NCBI GenBank assembly: GCA_027619145.1 | Contig: JAQCGA010000082.1 | Coordinates: 1 to 10,644 of the forward strand | From: a bacterium | GTDB lineage: Bacteria; Latescibacterota; UBA2968; GCA-2709665 | Length of the DNA: 10,644 nucleotides | Direction: 5' to 3' | Part shown: positions 5,671 to 10,644 of the stretch, piece after piece | Position numbering within the stretch: position 1 is the first letter of the stretch | Layout: every line of letters starts with the position of its first letter | Notes under the pieces: generated by a model | Database searches by the model: none | Told to the model about the DNA's origin: nothing | What the model saw: only the letters and a program-made list of their open reading frames with translations | Program-made: the position numbers and the translations under genes

Positions 5671-5688
5671 GAGGAATCCCCGGCCTTG
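5671..5688 (+). promoter_or_regulatory. Ribosome binding site supporting a TTG start
   Basis: GAGGAA at 5671-5676 is followed by nine bases and then TTG at 5686. The next in-frame ATG is codon 33, inside the conserved glycosyltransferase fold, so it cannot be the true start. The TTG start is therefore well supported. Confidence 0.75.
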
Positions 5689-6429
5689 CATCCTCCGGTA
5701 CCCCCTTCAGAAATCTACCTTTCGCTGGTGCTGCCGGCTTACAACGAATCAAAAAAAATTGGAACGACCATCCAGAAAACAATGGACTACCTGGGCACGG
5801 CTTCTTATTCCTGGGAACTCATTGTTGTAGATGACGGCAGTTTGGACGATACAGCAGAAATCGCACGAAGGGCTGCCGGAAACAACCCCGAGGTGCAAGT
5901 CCTACAGCAACCGGTCAACCAGGGCAAGGGGAGTGCTGTCAAAACCGGGATTTTGCGTGCCACCGGGCAATACATTGGTTTTATGGATGCAGATTTCAAA
6001 ACCGATCTCTCTTGTATTACAGATGCACTGGAGCGCCTCGAAGCGGGATACGATGTAGTTGTAGGCTCCCGCAGGCTGCCCCAATCTCAAATTGAAACAC
6101 CCCATAAATTCTACAGGCGTGTGGCCTCTCAACTGTTCAAATACGGCCTTCACATGACTTTTCCGGCATTGCGTGGGCACCAGGACACCCAGTGTGGGTT
6201 CAAATTTTTCAAGCAGAATATAGCGCATAACCTGTTCCACAAACTGGTGATCAACCGCTTCATGTTCGACGCAGAAATCTTCTTTCTGGCCCACCGACTA
6301 AAATACCAGATCTCTGAAATTCCAGTGCGCTGGGCCAGTGACCCGGATACCCGCACCACCCTGATCGAGGGGATATTTCGAAACCCATACGACCTGTTTC
6401 GCATTCGATTCCATCACCGAAACCTGTAA
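5686..6429 (+). CDS. Family 2 glycosyltransferase, DPM1/ALG5-like
   Basis: This 247-residue GT-A enzyme resembles transferases that move mannose or glucose from a nucleotide sugar to a polyprenyl phosphate. It starts with LSLVLPAYNESKKI (12-25), then ELIVVDDGSLDDT (44-56), QGKGSAVKTGI (79-89), the metal-binding MDADFKTD (100-107), VVVGSRR (124-130), QCGFKFFK (169-176), FMFDAE (192-197) and EIPVRW (211-216). These match the DPM1/ALG5 group closely. There is no C-terminal membrane segment, so it is a soluble or peripheral enzyme at the inner face of the membrane. Mannose or glucose as donor cannot be decided; a GDP-mannose synthase gene lies in the divergent operon. The start is TTG. lysR follows after 50 bases with no terminator and may be cotranscribed. 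Confidence 0.88.
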   Translation: MHPPVPPSEIYLSLVLPAYNESKKIGTTIQKTMDYLGTASYSWELIVVDDGSLDDTAEIARRAAGNNPEVQVLQQPVNQGKGSAVKTGILRATGQYIGFMDADFKTDLSCITDALERLEAGYDVVVGSRRLPQSQIETPHKFYRRVASQLFKYGLHMTFPALRGHQDTQCGFKFFKQNIAHNLFHKLVINRFMFDAEIFFLAHRLKYQISEIPVRWASDPDTRTTLIEGIFRNPYDLFRIRFHHRNL

Positions 6430-6479
6430 CCAGATCAAGTCCGCTTGTCCTCAAATACAACCCGAATGGAGAATCTCTT

Positions 6480-7379
6480 GTGCTCATTGAAAGTTTGAAA
6501 GTCTTCTGTGACCTGGTGGAAACCCAGAGTTTTTCCAAAACCGCTGTACTCAATTCAGTAACGCAGTCCGCCGTGAGCCAGCAACTCAAAAGCATAGAGA
6601 AACGGCAGGGACGCCAGCTCCTGGAACGAGAGAAACGACGGCTGACCCTCACCGCAGAAGGGGAAGTCTTTTATCGCTATGCGCGAGACATTGTCCGGCG
6701 CTATGAAGAAATGCAGCACCGGATCCAGGCACTGGGGGGGGTGGTTTCCGGCACAGTCCGCCTCTCGGCAATTTACAGCGTAGGCATGCTCGAATTGGCA
6801 CCTTATCTAAAATCCTACATCAAAGCCTATCCCAAAGTCAACTTACGGCTGGAATACGGCCAGGCCCAGAAAATTTACGATGATGTGGCCAGCGGCGAAA
6901 TTGACCTGGGTATCGTGGCCTACCCCCGTGCACAACGCAACGTGGACGTGGTTCCATTTAAAGAAGACGCAATGACAATCATCTGCCACCCTTCCAACCC
7001 CCTGGCCAAAAAAGAAGCGGTTGCGCCGAAGGATCTCAACGATTTGCCCCTGATCCTTTTTGCACCCGAAACCGCCACCCGAAAAGCCATAGACCGGTTT
7101 TTCCGCAAACACAACGTACGCCCCAATGTGGTCATGGAATTAGACCACATTGCCACGCTGATGCACGGTGTAGAAGTAGACATTGGCGTATCCATTGTTC
7201 CAGCTTCCGCTCTGGAACACAGTGGAGGCCGCCAGGCACTCAAAGCCCTGCCTTTCAAGGGAGAAGCCATGATGCGCCCTCTGGGGATTCTCTACCGCAA
7301 AGGCCGCAGTTTTTCAGTGGCCACCCAGAAACTAATGGAAATCCTTACAGATGGCAAAAACACGCCCCCGCAATCCTGA
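6480..7379 (+). CDS. LysR-type transcriptional regulator
   Basis: The 299 residues match LysR regulators in length and order: an N-terminal winged helix-turn-helix (about 1-62, with FSKTAVLNSVTQSAVSQQLK at 18-37 and LTLTAEG at 55-61), a linker helix (about 65-88), and a two-lobed effector domain from GTVRLSAIYSVG (91-102) onward, including GEIDLGIVAYP. These proteins bind DNA as tetramers and usually need a small co-inducer, which cannot be predicted here. The start is GTG at 6480, with GGAGA at 6468-6472. A run of eight G at 6734-6741 lies at the linker/effector junction and is in frame as written. The targets could be the glycosyltransferase upstream or dsbD downstream; neither is proven. 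Confidence 0.93.
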   Translation: MLIESLKVFCDLVETQSFSKTAVLNSVTQSAVSQQLKSIEKRQGRQLLEREKRRLTLTAEGEVFYRYARDIVRRYEEMQHRIQALGGVVSGTVRLSAIYSVGMLELAPYLKSYIKAYPKVNLRLEYGQAQKIYDDVASGEIDLGIVAYPRAQRNVDVVPFKEDAMTIICHPSNPLAKKEAVAPKDLNDLPLILFAPETATRKAIDRFFRKHNVRPNVVMELDHIATLMHGVEVDIGVSIVPASALEHSGGRQALKALPFKGEAMMRPLGILYRKGRSFSVATQKLMEILTDGKNTPPQS

Positions 7380-7433
7380 AAGAAACCAAAACATCTTCGA
7401 GGCGTCCAACCATCAAGAAAGGCTTTTCTAAGT

Positions 7434-7462
7434 CGGCAATCCGTACCCTCGGCGGATTGCCG
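7434..7462. promoter_or_regulatory. 10-bp perfect hairpin between lysR and dsbD
   Basis: CGGCAATCCG (7434-7443) pairs perfectly with CGGATTGCCG (7453-7462) around a nine-base loop. It lies 54 bases after the lysR stop. No U-tract follows on either strand, so it is not a standard intrinsic terminator. It directly abuts an extended -10 box, where a protein-bound operator would cover the -35 region. It may equally be a solitary copy of a dispersed palindromic repeat. Confidence 0.55.
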
Positions 7463-7463
7463 G

Positions 7464-7472
7464 TGCTACAAT
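7464..7472 (+). promoter_or_regulatory. Extended -10 element for dsbD
   Basis: TGCTACAAT fits the extended -10 pattern TGn-TATAAT with one mismatch, and there is no good -35 box (TACCCT at 17 bases). The predicted start is near 7479, about 55 bases before the dsbD ATG. Confidence 0.4.
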
Positions 7473-7534
7473 AAACAAGCCGGGAGCCCTGCTCGAAGTG
7501 CTATTGCACGGCGCTCAAACTGTGGAGAACGTCA

Positions 7535-9490
7535 ATGACACGCAGAAGCCCCCGGTACGCCAGGTTGCTGGTTGCCGCTCTTATTTTCTTCCTTCCTGGA
7601 TTTTTGGCGTCCCCCCTGGCAGCGGAAGAACCGGTTTCTTTTTCTGTGCAATCGGATCCATCCGAAGTACGCGCAGGGGAAACCGTCACCGTTTGGATTG
7701 ATGCGGCCCTCACTGCAGATTGGCATATTTACTCCACCACCACCCCTCCAGGCGGCCCCTATCCCACAGAAATCACCCTCCAGAATACGCCCGAATTTCA
7801 GCAGGTCGGGCCAGCTCTCCAACCCCCTCCAATAAAAGAACACGACCCCAACTTTGACATGGTCGTTGAATACTATGGTGGCAGCGTACGCTTCGGCATC
7901 CGTGCAAAAGTCGCAGAAAATAGTGCCGTCGGCCCCACCAGCCTGCAGGGAAGCATCCTGTACATGCTCTGCAACGCAACCTCTTGCCTGCCGCCGCAGA
8001 CCTGGGATTTCGAAGTTCCCATCCAGGTCACCAAAGGCAACGCCCGCGCACAATACATCACCCATCTCCTGCCTCCTACACCTCCTCCTGCACCAGATCT
8101 CGAACCGCTCGACGGTACCGGCAGCATTGCCGATGTAGATCGTGCACGGGAACAGGGTCTGGCCGCCTTTTTGTATCTGGCATTCACCATGGGGCTGCTT
8201 TCTCTACTCACCCCCTGTGTGTTCCCAATGGTTCCCATCACGGTTTCTTTTTTTACCAAGCAAGAAAATGGTACTCGTTCTGAATCCATTGTCAAATCCC
8301 TGGTATACTGCGGTGGAATCGTTGTCACATTTACAGGCCTCGGCCTGCTCTTATCCGCCACCCTGGGCGCATCCGGCGCGGCCCTCTTCGCCGCCAACCC
8401 CTGGATCAACTTGTTCATTACCGCCCTTTTCATCGCCTTTGCGCTCAGCCTCTTCGGCCTCTTTGAAATCCGCCTTCCTTCCGGTCTGCTCACCCGCCTC
8501 AGTCAGGTCCAGGGGGGTGGCTACGGGGCCATTCTGGTGATGGGCTTTACCTTCTCGCTCACTTCCTTTACCTGCACCGCCCCATTTGTAGGCACCCTGC
8601 TCGTACTCACATCGCAGGGCACCTGGATGTGGCCCATCTTGGGGATGCTCGCCTTTTCGGCCGCTTTTTCATTGCCCTTCTTTTTTTTATCCCTCTTTCC
8701 CCAGGGACTCAGCGCCCTCCCCAAAAGCGGCGGGTGGCTCAACTCCGTCAAAGTCGTCATGGGTTTTCTCGAACTCGCTGCTGCCCTTAAATTCTTGAGC
8801 AACGTGGATCTCGTTTGGAATTGGGGCCTGCTCTCCCGAGAGTTGTTCCTTTCCATCTGGATTGCCATCTTTGTCCTGTGTGGCGTCTATCTGCTCGGAA
8901 AGATCCGCTTGCCGCACGACACGCCCACAGATACAGTGGGTCCCTTGCGCCTCCTTTCCAGCCTGGCATCGTTCGCGTTCGGCTTTTACCTGCTCACCGG
9001 ACTTTTCGGTGCGCCACTGGGCGAACTTGACGCCTTCTTTCCACCTTACGGAAACAAAGGTACTGCGCTCACCCAAACGAGTGAAGAACTCACCTGGAAG
9101 CAAGACTACGGCGCCGCACTCGCCGAGGCCAAAGCGACCGGCAAACCCATCTTCGTAGACTTCACCGGATATGCCTGTACCAATTGCCGCTGGATGGAAG
9201 CCAACATGTTTACCAAGCCGGAGGTACGTGCCCTGCTGGAGCGCCACGTACGCGTTCAGCTCTATACAGACGGGCGAGAAGAAGTTCATGAACGCAATCG
9301 AATCTTTCAACAAGAGCGGTTCGGCACAGTAGCCCTTCCATATTACGCCATTCTTTCATCCCAGGACCAGTTCCTGGCCGGCTTCCCAGGACTCACTCGG
9401 GATCAGCAGCACTTTGTGCGCTTCCTTCAAAAAGGCTTGAATGAACGCGCCCAGGCCACAACACCGCCAAAACCAAACGACGGCATCTGA
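7535..9490 (+). CDS. dsbD: Thiol:disulfide interchange protein DsbD
   Basis: DsbD carries electrons from cytoplasmic thioredoxin through the inner membrane to periplasmic proteins such as DsbC and the cytochrome c maturation thioredoxins. All three parts are present in 651 residues. A signal peptide (1-30, ending PLAA) precedes an N-terminal immunoglobulin-like domain with the pair Cys146 and Cys151 (LCNATSCLPP). A membrane domain with about eight hydrophobic segments (about 208-490) has Cys228 in TPCVFPMVP and Cys347 in SFTCTAP. A C-terminal periplasmic thioredoxin domain has the CTNC motif (548-551) after VDFTGYA. The ATG has TGGAGAA upstream. A Pro-rich linker lies at 180-190. Every redox cysteine of the family is present, so it should be active. 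The PHP-like gene begins 25 bases after its stop and is probably cotranscribed. Confidence 0.96.
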   Translation: MTRRSPRYARLLVAALIFFLPGFLASPLAAEEPVSFSVQSDPSEVRAGETVTVWIDAALTADWHIYSTTTPPGGPYPTEITLQNTPEFQQVGPALQPPPIKEHDPNFDMVVEYYGGSVRFGIRAKVAENSAVGPTSLQGSILYMLCNATSCLPPQTWDFEVPIQVTKGNARAQYITHLLPPTPPPAPDLEPLDGTGSIADVDRAREQGLAAFLYLAFTMGLLSLLTPCVFPMVPITVSFFTKQENGTRSESIVKSLVYCGGIVVTFTGLGLLLSATLGASGAALFAANPWINLFITALFIAFALSLFGLFEIRLPSGLLTRLSQVQGGGYGAILVMGFTFSLTSFTCTAPFVGTLLVLTSQGTWMWPILGMLAFSAAFSLPFFFLSLFPQGLSALPKSGGWLNSVKVVMGFLELAAALKFLSNVDLVWNWGLLSRELFLSIWIAIFVLCGVYLLGKIRLPHDTPTDTVGPLRLLSSLASFAFGFYLLTGLFGAPLGELDAFFPPYGNKGTALTQTSEELTWKQDYGAALAEAKATGKPIFVDFTGYACTNCRWMEANMFTKPEVRALLERHVRVQLYTDGREEVHERNRIFQQERFGTVALPYYAILSSQDQFLAGFPGLTRDQQHFVRFLQKGLNERAQATTPPKPNDGI

Positions 9491-9515
9491 ACCCAACCCT
9501 TTTTTAGATATTGCT

Positions 9516-10644
9516 ATGTTGATACGCTTGAAAACTTGCGCCCTGTGGTGTACCCTATCTCTCCTTGCATCGGCCTTTCCCGCCCAGGCAGAATGGGACT
9601 GGTATGCAGGCGACCTGATCCGATACGACGCGCGCAACACCACCGCCGTCATTCGAGAACGGGTCCAGCAAGGCATGGACGTCGGCCTGGACTGGTTGGT
9701 CCTGGCGGGATACGCGCGTCAGGGGGTTTTTACTGGCTTGCAGCAAATTGTGAAAGAACACGACCTGAATGCCCCCCGAATGACCCCGATTCTGGGCACA
9801 GGATGGTCAGCCTCCAATACAGAAGAGGAGGCCCTGCTTTTTATGGGGGTGGACCCTCGTGCGCCGGTTCCCAGAGACAGTCTGGCGCAAGTTGCAGCCT
9901 GGGTAGAATCGCAAAGCGGCGTTTCCATCTTTCCTCCAGCCAGGTTACCCGGGCAATTCTCACAGTCCCGGTGGTACACCGGAGCGGCCTTTCTGGGTCT
10001 GTACAATGGCATATGGGATCCCGCCTGTGAACCCGGCGCAGAGTGGGACCGTTTGCTCACATCAGGACACCGCATTTTTCTTCTGGCAGGCAGCTCGGAA
10101 CCCCACAGCCAGAAAACCTACGTCTGGGCGGAAAACAACCAGCCCGGCAGCGTCCTGTCCAGCCTGCGCCGGGGGGCGGCCTACGTTGCCCAGACCAACG
10201 GCATCCAGATGAACATCCGCGTAAACGGCCAGACCATGGGCGGCACAGCTCCCGTCTTGAGCGAAGCCTACATCCGTCTACGCGCCGTGTCCCGGCATCC
10301 CATCAGCCGCGTACAGGTCGTTGCAGACGGAGAAGTGATCTGGGTTGCCAGGCCGAACAGCACGGTTTGGGAAGAGCGAATTTTCCTACCCCTGGCCGGG
10401 CGCAGCTACATCCGCGCAATCGTAGAAAGCGAAGCCGGCGAATATCGCACCATGAGCAATCCCATTTTCCTGGTTTCCGAAATTGACGGTCCCGCAGGCG
10501 AAATCCCACTGGAAGCACCAGAGCACCTTTCCCCCTCTCCCATCTTTCCAGAAATCGACGGTGCCCTGGAAGCCATCTCCAGGCTGTCTCCAGAATCCCA
10601 GGATCGCATCCTGGCCGAATTCCTGCGCGACGTCCGCATGCGTC
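9516..10644 (+). CDS. Secreted PHP-domain (CehA/McbA-like) protein lacking metal ligands, partial
   Basis: The frame is open from the ATG at 9516 to the window edge: 376 residues with no stop, so the C-terminus is missing. A signal peptide is visible (MLIRLKTCALWCTLSLLASA, then a PAQA/E cleavage site near 25). The rest aligns by eye with secreted PHP-superfamily proteins of the CehA/McbA type: WYAGDL (29-34), VGLDWLVLAGYA (56-67), LLTSGHRIFLLAGSSEPH (180-197), VLSSLRRGAAYVAQTNG (213-229), VNGQTMGGT (236-244), then a beta-sandwich with VQVVADGEVIW (266-276). Most metal-binding positions are changed: GDLHxH reads GDLIRY, LTDH reads LAGY, GSDxH reads GSSEPH, and the NHP strand reads IFPP. It is therefore probably a non-catalytic relative. 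No Shine-Dalgarno precedes the ATG, so translation may couple to dsbD 25 bases upstream. The relationship is moderately certain; function is unknown. Confidence 0.75.
   Translation, partial: MLIRLKTCALWCTLSLLASAFPAQAEWDWYAGDLIRYDARNTTAVIRERVQQGMDVGLDWLVLAGYARQGVFTGLQQIVKEHDLNAPRMTPILGTGWSASNTEEEALLFMGVDPRAPVPRDSLAQVAAWVESQSGVSIFPPARLPGQFSQSRWYTGAAFLGLYNGIWDPACEPGAEWDRLLTSGHRIFLLAGSSEPHSQKTYVWAENNQPGSVLSSLRRGAAYVAQTNGIQMNIRVNGQTMGGTAPVLSEAYIRLRAVSRHPISRVQVVADGEVIWVARPNSTVWEERIFLPLAGRSYIRAIVESEAGEYRTMSNPIFLVSEIDGPAGEIPLEAPEHLSPSPIFPEIDGALEAISRLSPESQDRILAEFLRDVRMR

Larger units (their letters stand above)
5352..5685. other. Divergent regulatory region between accD and the glycosyltransferase gene
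   Basis: This gene-free stretch of 334 bases carries outward-facing predicted promoters on both strands, a perfect 12-bp palindrome overlapping the accD -35 box, a 35-bp imperfect dyad in the middle, and a small imperfect dyad inside the plus-strand promoter spacer. The half nearest the glycosyltransferase gene is AT-rich. I see no small gene in it. Confidence 0.75.

Noticed and set aside
8681..8688. Run of eight T in dsbD as a slippage site
   Set aside because: It encodes Phe-Phe-Leu within a membrane segment where such codons are expected, and nothing points to a switching role.
9536..10030. Plus-strand open frame of 164 codons, and the 147-codon frame at 10043-10486
   Set aside because: Both are out-of-frame shadows of the partial PHP-like gene, whose frame has a signal peptide and runs uninterrupted to the window edge.

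Overview
The window reads as a chromosomal segment of a Gram-negative bacterium, moderately GC-rich by eye. It has strong Shine-Dalgarno sites at most genes, some TTG/GTG starts, periplasmic signal peptides and a full-length DsbD. I cannot name the phylum. The style of AccD, the DsbD thioredoxin motif (CTNC after FTGYA) and the free-standing cytidylate-kinase-like protein would suit the FCB superphylum or a poorly sampled relative, but that is a weak inference. There is no tRNA, rRNA, CRISPR array, insertion sequence or phage gene. Most genes are housekeeping. The unusual material lies in two secreted proteins at the window edges, in several substituted conserved residues, and in the dyad-rich intergenic regions.

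Layout. 18-1211 (-) is a secreted protein of unknown function with a tandemly repeated domain of 144-residue period; its second copy stops at a TGA in mid-domain. 1212-1613 is an AT-rich divergent region holding a GTGA-N6-TCAC (CRP/FNR-like) site exactly 41.5 bp upstream of the start point predicted from a TATACT -10 box, and a TTGACA promoter for the plus-strand gene. 1614-2288 (+) is a cytidylate-kinase-like P-loop protein. It converges on a four-gene minus-strand operon at a perfect 12-bp bidirectional terminator (2311-2339).

The operon, in transcription order, is accD (5351-4470), a Nudix hydrolase (4455-3964), mannose-1-phosphate guanylyltransferase (3948-2869) and type II dehydroquinase aroQ (2802-2362). 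It joins fatty-acid, sugar-nucleotide and shikimate metabolism under one predicted promoter (TTGTCA-N17-TATATT, 5439-5467), whose -35 box is overlapped by a perfect 12-bp palindrome. The divergent region 5352-5685 also carries a 35-bp dyad and a promoter for the plus-strand genes.

Plus-strand right half: a DPM1/ALG5-like family 2 glycosyltransferase with a TTG start, a LysR-type regulator with a GTG start, a hairpin plus extended -10 box, the thiol:disulfide reductase DsbD, and a partial signal-peptide protein (9516 to the window edge). This last gene aligns with the CehA/McbA branch of PHP-domain proteins but has lost nearly every metal-binding motif. It is probably a pseudoenzyme and is the most interesting gene here.

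Functional links. The guanylyltransferase makes GDP-mannose, a possible donor for the divergently encoded glycosyltransferase. DsbD brings reducing power to the periplasm, where the downstream PHP-like protein would also reside.
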